This document shows positions 37,318-48,745 of a stretch of 64,000 bases of DNA, piece by piece. The number at the start of each line of letters is the position of its first letter. The stretch's first letter is position 1. The DNA is from Monodelphis domestica (taxonomy: Eukaryota; Chordata; Mammalia; Didelphimorphia; Didelphidae), in assembly GCF_027887165.1 (NCBI RefSeq), contig NC_077228.1:387194456-387258455 (forward strand), in the 5' to 3' direction. The translations under genes were made by a program, and so were the position numbers. Below the pieces are notes generated by a model. The model searched no databases. It was not told the origin of the DNA and saw only the letters and a list, made by a program, of their open reading frames with translations.

Positions 37318-37724
37318 CGTGTCCTGGTGTTCCGCGCCCCGCCCCTCTGTCCCAGTTTTATCTCTGACTTCAAACAGCCCTAAAGACACAAAGGGTCATT
37401 TTCATTATTTTAATTTACAAAGTTTTCTTTCCCCTACATTCCGGTGATATAATGCAAATATTACTTCTGTTTTAAGATGAAGAATCTGAGTCATTGAAAA
37501 GGGTGAACAAATAAAAAAACCAGTAAAGTGCATCTGTGTTTGGAGTTGGGAGACAGGTTCAACGCCCTCTTCTGAAATTGAATGAATGAAAAATCACTTT
37601 TGAAACAGGCAGTTAATGATAGAGTGGTGTGATTAATATGACAGGTATCTGTGAGCTTCCTCTCCTCCCTTCCCAGCCTCCTGTCAAGGTTTAGGTTAGT
37701 TTCTTCCCTCTTTCATGACCACAT

Positions 37725-37925
37725 TTGGAATTTTTTTGGCAGAGATCCTGGAGTGGTTTTTAATTTCCTTCTCCAGCTCATTTTACAGAGGAGGAAACTA
37801 AGGCAAAGAGTGCTAAGTGACTGACCCAGGGTCATACAGCTGTCTTACACAGAACAGAGTCTGAGGGCAAATTTGAACTGAGGAAGATGACTTCCTGACT
37901 CTAGGCCCAGCCTAATATTTCATTT
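37725..37925 (-). mobile_element. Marsupial MIR-type SINE
   Basis: Antisense, with TTTTACAGAGGAGGAAACTA and TTTGAACTGAGGAAGATGAC. Confidence 0.8.
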
Positions 37926-38057
37926 ATTCCGTGAGAGCTTCCAAACTCTGAACTAACTCTGTCAATGTGTGATTCAATCTCATCACTTCTATGTACATCC
38001 CTGGAAAGTAGACTCAAAGTAAGGGAACTTGGCAACAGCATTCACAATTTATCTTTT

Positions 38058-38250
38058 GGGGGCAGCTAGGTAGCTCAGTAGATAAAAAGTGTGAGGCATA
38101 GAGATGGGAGGTCCTGAATTCAAATTTGGCCCTGTGTAACCCTGGGCAAATCATTTAATCCTACATGCCTGACCCTTACAGCTCTTCTATTCTGAAACTG
38201 ATTCTTAGTATTGATTCTAAGACAAAAGGTAAAGGTTTAAACTGTTAAAA
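38058..38250 (+). mobile_element. Marsupial SINE
   Basis: Sense, from GGGGGCAGCTAGGTAGCTCA to AAAAGGTAAAGGTTT. Confidence 0.88.
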
Positions 38251-38269
38251 AGCATGGAGCAAACACAGA

Positions 38270-38640
38270 GCCCTGTTTCACTTCATTAGTGACTGGGAAA
38301 GTGAGAGAGTATTGTCCATTATCTGGAGCCCTTGCAAACATGGAGCTGGCATAGAGTACTGATGAACTTCTCTGGACAACCAGATTTTGCCCTGATTTTC
38401 CACAAGCCTATATAGCTAACAGTATCAAAGGTCTTGGTCACATCACTGAACAATGTGCATTGATCTCTGTTTTGCTCTTAGAATGTGTCTTGCAGTTGTT
38501 GGGCAGCAACCACCATTTTAACCATTCTTCTGCCCTTTCTGAAGCCACATGGCTCTTGGGTAGATATCTATTCCTCTAAATGAAGGATCAATCAGTTAAG
38601 GAAGAATCAAGAATCTTGTTGGCAGTGACTAAGAGAGAGG
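38270..38640 (-). mobile_element. Non-LTR retrotransposon reverse-transcriptase remnant
   Basis: On the minus strand, degraded frames resemble a non-LTR RT block: a GFRKGRR-like stretch, an ARQLQ-like stretch and a DVTKTFDTVS-like stretch. Frameshifts and stops break it. The clade is not assigned. Confidence 0.5.
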
Positions 38641-38722
38641 ACACCCCCCCCCCATGACAACCTATTTCCTTTTCCTTTATAGAGTTGGACAATATAAGCA
38701 TCCTTGATCTCTTTGGGTATAA

Positions 38723-38730
<8 letters not shown>

Positions 38731-38781
<51 letters not shown>
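38731..38781 (+). repeat. (TC)n microsatellite
   Basis: About 25 uninterrupted TC units, between retrotransposon remnants and directly before an antisense SINE. Confidence 0.97.
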
Positions 38782-38782
<1 letters not shown>

Positions 38783-38784
38783 AT

Positions 38785-38962
38785 CCTTACCTCCTGTCTT
38801 GGAAGTATTGGTTCCAAGACAGAAGAGTGGTAAGGGCTAGGAAATGGGGGTTAAGTGACTTGCCCAGGGTCACACAGCTGGGAAGTGTCTGAGGCTAGAT
38901 TTGAACCCGGAACGTCCCATCTCTAGGCCTGGCTCTCAATCCACTGAGCCACCCAGCTGCCC
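38785..38962 (-). mobile_element. Marsupial SINE
   Basis: Antisense near full-length copy, ending at its head GAGCCACCCAGCTGCCCCC. It is inserted into the non-LTR block next to the TC repeat. Confidence 0.88.
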
Positions 38963-38969
38963 CCCCCTC

Positions 38970-40370
38970 TGGTTTTAATGCCACCCAGAATTATAATCTT
39001 GTCCTCTTTTGGCATAATAATGGTGACAGTCTTCAGATCTTCATAAAATTTTTCTTTGACCATATCAGGGGGTGGGAGCATCTGCACTAATGATGGTGCT
39101 ATGGCACTTTCCTGCAAGTGGCAATGGCATTATCATGAGCCTTTTGTTCACTCCTTTTGAAAGGCACACAAGCTTGTTGTCTAGATTAGATATGATAGCA
39201 AACCCTTCACCAGCTTCAATGCAGCATTCCTCTTCATGGCAACCACTCCAGAAGAATGTGTATTCAGCTCCAACTTCAGTAATCTGGATTTCATTTGCTA
39301 GCCTTATTTCCCCTCAAGGCTCCTATTTGGATACAATACTTACTGAGTACTCTCACAGTTAGAGCTGTTTATCTTCAGGTCTACTGGATTTTGTGTTGTC
39401 CATAAATGTGTGCATATTTCATGTACTGATGGTGAATTGAATCATCTTTGCAAAAGTTTTTGAATTTTTTTTGTTTTGATTGCAAGGTAGGGTTCCTGCC
39501 AGCTGTGGTAAGCAGCCTAGATTTAGGTGAAGCAGACAATTTCTAGGGTTCCTTTTCTAGTCCCTCATACCAGGAGGTTAGCAGTGCAGTTCTTTTAAAA
39601 GGCTGGTCAGACATGCAGGGGGCTGCCAGATCCCCCTGCCTCTTCAGTTCAGTGAGAAGACAACTCTGCTCTGGGCTACCTGTGTACATTGTTGTGACTA
39701 TAACTTGCAAGTGTATCTGCTGTAGTTACTTTGTCACTTGCCCATTACCACAGGATTTCAAGGTAGGTAAGAATAGTAACATAACAAAATAGTTGAATAG
39801 TAGAACAATAAAATAGCAAATAATTAAATTGTATAATGTACAATAAGAAATTTATATGGGTGATGTATCTTGACTAGCTCATAAACTGGATTGAAGTGAG
39901 GCAGAGTTGCTTGAAGTCATTAGCCTCACACTCTCTTCCAGAGTCATCAAAGTCAGGGCATGACAAAAGTCAACATGACCAGTGATGGCTTGGGATGCAG
40001 TGGATGTCCTTGGCATCTTCAATGACTGACCAAGCTCTAAGTGCTCTATGGTACCTGCTTCAGCCACCTGCATAGCAATTAGAACAAATTGCTCACATCC
40101 ACTGTTCCATTGGGGAAGTCTTCATACGCTTGGGTAGACACTCCAGCAACTCACCAAGGGGTTCCCACTTGTTACTCTTAACCTAAGTTAGCTTGTCTTC
40201 CAAGACAGTTCACTGGGATGTGTTTGCTGTGCATGCTTCAGCTTCTTGGAGCCACAGGGGAGAATTGAGTAGCAAGTGAACACCCAAGGTAGATGAACAG
40301 CCCTGAAAAGTACTCAGCGGTCCTTCCTGAACACTCCATACAGCCCATCATCATCTGGAAGGGAAGAGGG
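38970..40370 (-). mobile_element. Degenerate retrotransposon-derived block
   Basis: This continues the 38.27-kb remnant beyond the SINE. A minus-strand piece at about 39,880-40,075 (MPRTSTASQAITGHVDFCHA-like) resembles widespread LINE-derived text I have seen in mammalian ORF translations. No intact frame is present. Confidence 0.35.
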
Positions 40371-40807
40371 AAAGGAATATGCATTTCTGTGGCACCTACT
40401 CTATTTGAGGTCTTATGCTAAGCACTTTTTACAAATACTAACAGTCCTGAGGTAGGTGCTGAAAATGATCAGTTGTTATATGCAGGGGACTGTGCTTGGA
40501 ATTGCTTTCTAAAAACTGCTGCTTAGTAGAGTAGCCCTTTTGTAACTTGACAAGCAATTATTAGATGACCATATAGTTAGACAGGTGGCTTTATATATTT
40601 GGAATAGAGCTAATGGCTCATCTTTGGTTAGAACTGAAGTGCTTGGCTAGTGTAGGTATGAATGTGAAAAATTCATGGTGTCTTTCTGGGAATACAGAGG
40701 AAGCTTTAATATCAGAAAAGCTAGTGGCCTAGTCCCAGGAGGTCTAGCAAATTTGCAGGAAGATTTGGGAGAGCTTTTATTGGGGGGGGGGGTCAGTATA
40801 CCCAGTG

Positions 40808-41357
40808 TAAGGGTTAAAAATTAAAGGGTTGGACTAAATTTATAAGAGTGGGGTCACCAGAAATTATCACTCAAGCCAGAATGACTTTATAGCAATTTAT
40901 TTATAAGATAGAGGGAAAGAGTGAAAGTAAGGAAATGAGAGAGAGTAGATATTTACTCTGGTTCAGTCAGAACCAGGCTGGGCTTCAGAGGCCCCAGCAA
41001 AGGGAGTCCAGAGGTAAATTAAAGAAGGGTTTTAGCCACAAGACCTCCTCTAAGACTAGGGGCCTCCCTGGAGGCTAGTATCTCCAGAAAAGCCAGGAAA
41101 GGGAGTTGGCCTTTTTCACTCACCTATGTGGTAGTTCTATGGGAAAATCCAAGAGCAGTCCGAGGTCCTCAGCCAGAGCTCCTCCAGGGCCAAGTTTGAA
41201 GGCAAAAAAGCTGGTCACAGGAAGTTCTTGCCACTTTAAAAAACCCTTCCTTTCATCACTTCCTGTGCCTTCCTTCCACTTTATGTGGACCAATTGAAGC
41301 CATAGCTTTGCCTAGGACTGAGTGAGTTTCTGATTTTTCACCCACTATAGCACACAT
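40808..41357 (-). mobile_element. ERV LTR with upstream polypurine tract (antisense)
   Basis: Read on the minus strand, AAGTGGGGGAGG (about 41,366-41,380) precedes an LTR that starts TGTGACCATG. It carries a TCTTATAAATAA motif and a TTTCTGGTGACCCC stretch and ends near CCCTTACA. About 550 bp. The bases 41,380-41,800 may be its internal tail. Confidence 0.55.
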
Positions 41358-42109
41358 GGTCACAGACCTCCCCCACTTAAGGATAAGTGGGGTGTATACA
41401 CTTCTGGCGATTAAATCTAAAAATGGGCAGGGGAGCCAAATCCCATCTTTACACCCAGACTCAGGTAAATGGGTCAGGGGCTCAAGGGTTAGAAGAACAG
41501 GATGTCTTGTGGTCAGACCCCTCTACATGCTTGGGGCACAGTCTCAGTGCCAAAAACAAAACAAAATGGGGTAACAGATATAAAAACAGGATGTGATTGA
41601 AAAGCAACTGCTCCCTTCTATGTGCTCAGAGCACAACCTGTGCTGGCTGCCTGGCAGGAAGGGGGACAGTCATATCAGAAACACTATCTGGGATTTTTAT
41701 ACTATTTTTTAGCCAATCAGGGCATCTAAGAAAGAATTGTCCATTGTGCCATTTACAAGGAAAATTCTACTTTCAGAATTAAAATCGGGAAGCTCTAAGC
41801 TATTTTGATATAATTTAGATTCTACATTTTTGGGATTTCTTCACTTTATATTTTCGGATTAGGGTAGTCCAACCCAGGGCAGAGAATTGAACTGGATTGG
41901 GAGTAAATAAGAATATGGAACTCCAGACCAGCACATGTTGCCCCTGAAATACTTTATCATCATTGAGATTTTTGTTCTGTTCTCCGCTATTCTCTCTGCA
42001 TTGTCGTCCATGGACTTCGTTATCTCTTAAGGGTTTCACCATTATCAGGGTGAAGATGCCTTTCAAATTTATGTATTTAGCCCTAGTCTTTCCCCTGATC
42101 TTCTATCCC

Positions 42110-43325
42110 AAGTCACCAGTTGCCTGTTAGATATTTCAAAATGGATGTCCTAGAGATCTCTCAAACTTGACACGTTCAAAACAGTACTCATAGTCCCCTT
42201 TCCTGTCTATTAAACTTGTGTCTCTGAGCATCTCACTATCCCAGGTTCATAACTTAAGCATTATTTTCTTCAATTTCTCAGTCTTCCTCACTCCACATAG
42301 CAAATCAGGTGCCAAATCCTGCTGCTTTTAACTCCTGGTTACATCATTTACCTCCTCTCTTCTTAGAGTCACAGCCTGTATTCAGACCTCCTACCTGGAC
42401 TATTGCTATGGCTTCTTAATTGGGTTTCTCACTTCTAAGTCTCTCCCCACTCCAATCCATTTTCCACATAGTTGCCAAAGTGATTTCTCCTGAGCAAAGA
42501 TGTGGCCATGTCATCTATCCTTATCAAATGAGATAATGAGGTAATATTTGCAAAGCAATTAGCATAATGCCTGGCATATAGTAGGTGTTATAAAAATATT
42601 TATTCCCTTCCCTCCCCCAAACTGCTTCCTAGTATAATTTATTTCAGGTTTCCTATTGCCTCTAGGAAAAATATAAATTTCTTTTATTTTTTTTAAACCC
42701 AGACCTTCCATCTTAGAATCAATACTTAGTTTTAGTTCCCCAACAGGAGAGCAACAAGGGCTAGACAATGGAGGGTAAGTGACTTGCTCAGGGTCACACT
42801 GGACCTCTTCTTTTTAGGCCTGGCTCTCAGTCCAGTGAGTCACCTAGATGCCCCACTCTTGTTGATTCTTAAAGCCCTTCACCACTTGGTTTCAACCCAT
42901 TTTTCCAGACTAATTATGTATTAGTCTCCTGTCCACATTCAATGGTCTAGCCAAACTGGGCTCTGACACTCTTTTGTAATGCCATATTTCCCATCTTCTT
43001 GCCATTGTACTAACCATCTCTCATGCCAGAAAGAATTCTCTCCTGACCTTCAGCTTCATTAGATTTCCCCCACTTCCTTCAAGTCTTAGTTTAAGCATCA
43101 CCTATGCCAACTCTTCCAATTCTCCATTTGCTAGTGCCATACTAAGATAACTACTTTGCATTTACTTACTTTTTACTTATTCTGTATGTACTTATATTTC
43201 TCATCCTTTCCAATAAAATGTAACCCCCTTGACAGAGAGTATTCTGGATTTTGTGTTTGAATCTTCAGTGCCTAATGCAGTATAGGTCCTTAGCTTGCAA
43301 ATACTGATGGATAAAAGGATAAAAC
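42110..43325 (+). mobile_element. L2-like LINE, interrupted by a SINE
   Basis: It contains CAATCCATTTTCCACATAGT, TGCCAAAGTGATTTCTCCTG and the later CTTCAAGTCTTAGTTTAAGC, in L2 order. The SINE at 42,690-42,855 splits it. Confidence 0.65.
42690..42855 (-). mobile_element. Marsupial SINE
   Basis: Antisense, with AAGTGACTTGCTCAGGGTCA and ending TCACCTAGATGCCCC. Confidence 0.82.
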
Positions 43326-43984
43326 CCAGAATCTTCTCTTCTTGACTCTATGGCCAAGTAAACAAAGGCAGGAGAACTGGGGAAGTTTTCAGCTAAGACT
43401 AGTACTCATTTAAGATTCCTAAAAAGAATATTACTCTGGTTGTCCTTGTTCTAAGTTAGAATCACAAGTCTCTTTGGCAAATATACCAGTAACCTCCCCT
43501 GAACTTGATGCATTATACTAGTTACAAGTTTAAAAAAATATCATATTGCTTTAATATGAGTGAGCTGTAAAACATGAAATGATAGGCCAGTTCCTTCCCT
43601 GTGGGACATCTTAATCTATTTCTCAAAACTCACGAAATTAGTACTCCAGCATCAACTTTCATATGAGGTAAAATGGACAACTTTGCATATATAAAGTTTT
43701 AAAGTTTTTGTAGAAACAAAACCAATGTACCTACAAGTAGTAGAAAAACAGAAAACTGGCCAGAGAGAAGTAATGTGAACTATATAGACAGTTTTTACAT
43801 CACTGTCCTGCATCTCACATGTACCAATGGTAGCTTAAGCTTGACTTAGGATCGCCTAGGGGTCTGTCAGTTATTTCTGATTTGTCATTTGCTAGCACAT
43901 AGGCCATCCTCCTAAATACTTAATCCTTAAGTATGGGTGTAGACATTCCAATTTTTGTTAAACTAAGTAGGGTGGAGTAATTTT

Positions 43985-44629
43985 AGAATAAGGGACTTTC
44001 TATCTCCAAGAATCTGGAAAAATAAACTGCTTGCAGAAGGTGCCATCAAGATGCCTGCAGAGACCACACACTACACCAAAAGATCCTGAGTGAACTTTTG
44101 GAAGTGCTAAATTGAACTATTGGGGGAGAGGGTTTGAATGCATTTCATTTTTTAAAAATGTACACTTTTATGCCAGAGGGGACTGCCCACTAATTTTTTG
44201 GGGGGGAGGAAAGCACCCAGTATTGGTTTTGTTTCCTTTTGTCCCCAGATTGTTGTAATTTCCCCTTAGAAACTGCAATACTGTATCTTTAGTTGAAGTT
44301 ATGTTTGGTTATGCTTGCGGGATCCATTAGGGTGAATATTCTCCCAACGGATCCCGGGGGGGGGGAGGATGTGTTTTAAAATTTTGTACTCTGGGGACTT
44401 CATTTCCAAGAATTCTTTATTCTTCCCAGTGTTGCCTTGTATTGAGTCTCTGTGTCATGCTCTAGAATGTGTTTTTTTGTTTGTTTGTTTGTTTCGTGCA
44501 AGCAGGGCAGACTTGTGGGTGCTCTGGCTCTTTCCTCTACCTATTCAGCTGAAGGAACCCTTCTCTCTCACTTTGTTCTTATTAAATCCTATAAAGTTAA
44601 ATACTTGGTTATTCATTTTTAGTCTTACA
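43985..44629 (+). mobile_element. ERV 3' fragment with polypurine tract and 260-bp LTR
   Basis: The region 44,010-44,330 aligns by eye with 47,940-48,200 (GATGCCTGCAGA / GATGCCTCCAGA; GCCAGAGGGGACTGCCC / GCCAAAAGGGACTGTCC). A G-rich tract ends at 44366. The LTR runs TGTGTTTT (44370) to CTTACA (44629). No coding capacity remains. Confidence 0.65.
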
Positions 44630-44679
44630 TTAGCCAGCTCACATGGCTGGGGTTTGTAGTGCCCCAAACAATTATGATA

Positions 44680-45022
44680 TGTAAAAATGGAGAGTTGAAC
44701 CCTAGATTTCAATCCCCAGAAGTCCTTGGTACTTCCCAGAATTCCCTATAACATTGCCTGAGATTCCCACCTGGGCGAGATCACAATTTGTATTGAAACT
44801 GGATGTAATGCCTATCTTGGGTCTCTTCTTCCACTTCAAAGCACACACGTCTCTCTATCTGGCATGCAAGATGTAGTAAGTGGCTGTGAATGGGCTAATG
44901 TGCCCATGGCAAGTGCTTTTCTTATTTTGTATTTTCTTATTTCCTTGATTTCTAATAATCTTAAAAAATATAATAAATAAATATGATACTTTTACCAGTA
45001 GAGACAAAATTTAAATTTAACA
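44680..45022 (+). mobile_element. ERV LTR, left member of a pair
   Basis: 343 bp from TGTAAAAATGGAG to TTTAAATTTAACA. It is highly similar to 48,232-48,559. No target duplication is evident beside it. Confidence 0.75.
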
Positions 45023-45619
45023 GTCTGGTGACCACTAGATTGAATGAGAACTCAAATTTTTTTTTAAAGATGGTCTAGATAATGATTTCTAAACCACATT
45101 TCTCCAAGGCTTTTTAGCAAAGCCTCTTCATAGACTCAGCTCACTCCTGCTTGCCTGCCTCTGGGCTCCTGCAATCTGGACTTGTTTGATTCAGATCGCT
45201 CACCTAGTCCCTTCCCAGCCCTGCCAGTCCTGCTCCGGCTCCCACCCCAGCTCTGGCTCTGGCTCCAGCTCCTGGCCTCCAGACATCTCGCTCACCAGGC
45301 CCAGCCCCGGCCTGGCCCCAGCAATTCTGGCCTCTGACCCAGATTGCTGCTGGTAAGCAGACCCAATTTCTTTAGGATCAAAAACCAGCTGGTAAAAATG
45401 GGGGTAATTTTTCCTTAGGCTATAATTAGCCTCCACATGGCAAGGGGCAGGGGACCATGGGGAAAGAAAGAGGAGAAGGAAGAGACTTTTCCAAACAGGA
45501 AGTTGATTACAAGCATGGGGTATTTCAAAGGATATCTTTTGAGTGCACTGATTCTGTTACTTCAGGGGAAAAATTCAGCTCCCTGCAATTCTTTGGCCCA
45601 ATTTGAGATTCCTAAAATG

Positions 45620-45780
45620 GGGTTGCAGCTCAGTGGATTGAGAGCCAGGCCTTGAGATGGGAGGTCCTGGGTTCTAATCTGGCCTCAGACACTTCCTAGC
45701 TGTGTGACCCTGGGCGGGTCACTTGACCCCCATCGCCTACCCCTTACCAATCTTCTGCCTTCTGACAATAGGCATCTAAA
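45620..45780 (+). mobile_element. Marsupial SINE, 5'-truncated
   Basis: Sense, from GGGTTGCAGCTCAGTGGATT. It contains CTAGCTGTGTGACCCTGGGC. Confidence 0.82.
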
Positions 45781-46654
45781 TGGATAATTAAAAAACAACA
45801 CCAAGGAACTTTAAAGAGACTGGAGGTTATATTTTTAAGGCATTACAGACTCCAATGTTTTATAAAAATCTTTGTATTCTATTGCATTTTACTGATTGTT
45901 TTAAAATTTAATTTTGTTGATTTTAAGTTCATATATTAATGTATTCAATACTATTCTGTTACACTGAATCATTTTAATGTACTGGGTTTTAACTATTGTT
46001 AAATTCTGATGTTTTTCCCCTCTAACTATACTGAACAAGTATTATTGAATAATCCCATATATAAAAACAGCTTTTTTTTTTCTGTTTTGAATTTGTAAAT
46101 TGTCACAAAGAGGATAGATGGACTTCGTCAGAACTGGTGACAATTGTATAACAACCTTTGGAAATTTTTATGAGCTAAATATCTCAAATTGGTTTTAAGG
46201 GGTCTTTAGACATGATTTTCAGAATTTTTTTTTAATCAATCTCTGGTCATTTTGCCTGCCTCTAACTGGAGGTAAGGTCCATTTTAGTAGCTGAAGTGAA
46301 ATACAATTATAATCCCCACCTCCACATTTATAAAAAATGTGAATGGATGGGACCTCACAGTCTCATACCAAGGAGCTGGGAAGTTAATCCCAGGGCATAT
46401 AGTACCTCTGGAGCACTCCCAAATGAGGAGCATCTCTCATTTATAACTCTTCAGCTCACTTTACCCAACATCAACAGTATAGAGGTTTGAGTTTTTCCTA
46501 GACTCCTCTGATACATTTTTTGTAACGATATCTAGATTTCTTGATGATGTTCTAGACCCAAATGAGTTTTACTTTGTTTAAATATGTTCACCAAGGTTGA
46601 AATATTTGCTACATTTGTAAAAATTATGACAAATTTCCATCAGTTCATAGGTGT

Positions 46655-46859
46655 TGTTTTTTTTTAAACCCTTACCTTCCATCTTGGAATCAATAGTGTG
46701 TATTGGTTCCAAGGCAGAAGAGTGGTAAGGGCTAGGCAATGGGGGTCAAATGACTTGCCCAGGGTCACACAGCTGGGAAGTGTCTGAGGCCAGATTTGAA
46801 CCTAGGACCTCCCATCTCTAGGACTGGCTCTCAATCCACTGAGCTACCCAGCTGCCCCC
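46655..46859 (-). mobile_element. Marsupial SINE with target-site duplication
   Basis: Antisense full copy flanked by GTTCATAGG at 46643-46651 and 46861-46869. Confidence 0.9.
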
Positions 46860-47934
46860 TGTTCATAGGCTTTTAAAAATGCCATACAGCAACTTATGTG
46901 AAATATGATAGTGGGTTTGTTTTTGTAATTAACTGGACTATTGAGAATTTTGGGGATATTAATACCTACATATTTGTACTACTGTTCTTTATTAAAAAAA
47001 AGACTTTTACTTTGCAAAATTCATTTGCTTGTACTCACAGTGGATCATGGCCAGATATGAAGAGGAAATGGATCTCATTTTTGGTGAGAAAGTCTTGTAT
47101 TCTATTATTTCCTTAGCTGACACAATGTGCCAATGATTATAAGCTATATTTTTATGTCACCAGTATTAAGATTTTCTTTAATTTTTTTTGCTTTAGCAGT
47201 AATATAAGTTTAAAATACATTTGCCATAATGTCAATGCATGTCCCAAAGCTTGAGACTATAAAAATGATGCCACTAATTGTTAAAAAAAATTATGAGACC
47301 TTGCTTAATGATTCTGTCTGATTCCAGGACAAGATATACAAAAGAGCCATTGCACAGGGCCAAAGAAGCAGAAAGCTAAACCTGAATAGTGCCAAAAAGA
47401 GCACACAGGAAATATTAATGTGGACTCGAGATTGTGACGCTTGACATACGTTAAGACGTAGGCCTTCCTTGAATCCACACTCTTCTTGAAAATACTTGCA
47501 GACGAGTATCTCAAACTTGGCTCCTACCTGGCTCCTATAATCTATTCCCTTTTCTGTCTTTCATAGCATGGCAACTTTCTGTAGTCCTGGCTACTGACTG
47601 GGTAAATGCTTACTTGCTTATATCATTTTAATTGGGCCCTGATTCAAGAACTCATTATATATTTATTTTTCCTTTACTTAGAATGTTTACACATAAGACT
47701 TTGATAGTCTGTATTTTCATCCAGAAATTACCTTTTGTTATTTGGATTTTTCTGATGTCTTTTTAATTTCTCTTGCCAATTGATTCATATACCACATAAC
47801 TCAGCCATGCATCCCCAAATGATCCCTGTGTTTTTCAATCACCCTCTTCAAGGGGGGAATGTAAAAATATTATTTTAAATTGCAAAGTTTAAATTCATCT
47901 TGGGAATTTTAGGTTAAGAAACATGCTACCTCTC

Positions 47935-48231
47935 CGAATCCAGAAACTGAACTGTTTGGAGAAGACACAATGAAGATGCCTCCAGACCACAAGCTGCATG
48001 AGAAGATCAAGAATGAACTTCGGGTGTGGTTGATTGAACATTTATTTTTTTGTATACTTTCATGCCAAAAGGGACTGTCCCCTAACTGGTTTTTTGGTCA
48101 ATGCATCTAGCAATTATTGGTTTTGTTCTTTTTTTCCTCTTATCCTCAAATTATTGTAATCTTTAAGTTTGATTATGTTTCATGATCCTTTTGGGTAAAC
48201 TGGTTTCCCAATAATGATCAAAGGGGGGTAA
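47935..48231 (+). mobile_element. ERV 3' internal tail and polypurine tract
   Basis: It is shared with 44.0-44.3 kb and 15.85-15.99 kb. It ends in AAAGGGGGGTAA immediately before the LTR. Confidence 0.65.
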
Positions 48232-48559
48232 TGTAAAAATGGAGATTTGAACCCTAGACTTCAATCCCCAGAAGTCCCAGAATTCTCTATAATCTCACCT
48301 GAGATTCCTACCTGGGCGAGATCACAATTTGTATTTAAACTGGCTGTAATGCCTACTTGTGTCTCTTCTTATTCTTCTAAGCACACACGTCTCTCTACCT
48401 GGCATGCAAGATGTAGTAAGTGGCTGTGAATGGGCTAATGTGCCCATGGCAAGTGCTTTTCTTATTTTGTATTTTCTTATTTCCTTGATTTCTAATAATC
48501 TTAATAAACCTCATAAAATATAATACTTTTATCAGTATAGAAAAAATTTAAATTTAACA
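48232..48559 (+). mobile_element. ERV LTR, right member of a pair
   Basis: 328 bp, TGTAAAAATGGAG to TTTAAATTTAACA, preceded by the polypurine tract. By eye it is about 90 percent identical to 44,680-45,022, with a few small indels. Confidence 0.78.
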
Positions 48560-48564
48560 GACTT

Positions 48565-48745
48565 AAATATCAAAGGTCACACATCACTGGAATAGATATA
48601 ATGGAAAATTTGAAAATAGGTGGAAATCACAAAAATGTGACACAGAGTCATGATGTGAACACATGCTATTGGGGAAATGGTGCCAATGGTCTTGCTTGAA
48701 GCAAGGTTGCCACAAACTTTCAATTTACAAAAAAAAAAAAAATCA
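48565..48745 (+). mobile_element. Tigger-like DNA transposon end
   Basis: It contains GAACACATGCTATTGGGGAA and GGTTGCCACAAACTTTCAAT, which resembles the terminal region of Tigger-type elements as I remember it. It ends in an A run. No transposase is present. Confidence 0.45.

Larger units (their letters stand above)
36660..37360. promoter_or_regulatory. MCM9: CpG-island promoter of MCM9
   Basis: This is the only long, dense CpG cluster in the window. It includes GGCGGGCC-type runs, a CGCGCGCGCG run near 37064 and GC boxes near 37301-37319. A CCAAT at 37085-37089 is inverted relative to MCM9 and would bind NF-Y. An E2F-like TTCCCGCG on the minus strand spans about 37258-37265, which fits a gene induced at G1/S. 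GGGGCCGGGGCCGGGG at 37302-37317 could fold as a G-quadruplex. There is no TATA box. Divergent transcription from such islands is common, but I see no supported plus-strand gene here. Confidence 0.85.
45023..47934 (+). mobile_element. Putative internal region between paired LTRs
   Basis: About 2.9 kb with no retroviral gag, pol or env frame that I can recognise. It contains two SINEs (45,620-45,770 and 46,655-46,858), a GC-rich part (45.13-45.36 kb) and a second polypurine-like tract (CTTCAAGGGGGGAATG, about 47,847-47,862). The rest is AT-rich. Confidence 0.35.

Noticed and set aside
37122..37367. Plus-strand frame in the MCM9 CpG island, as a divergent gene
   Set aside because: Frame is explained by GC-rich composition. 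There is no downstream donor or exon that I can support.
45200..45436. Minus-strand frame rich in Glu/Pro repeats (PELGWEPEQ-like)
   Set aside because: Arises from a CTCTGGCTC-type pyrimidine repeat. No conserved protein.
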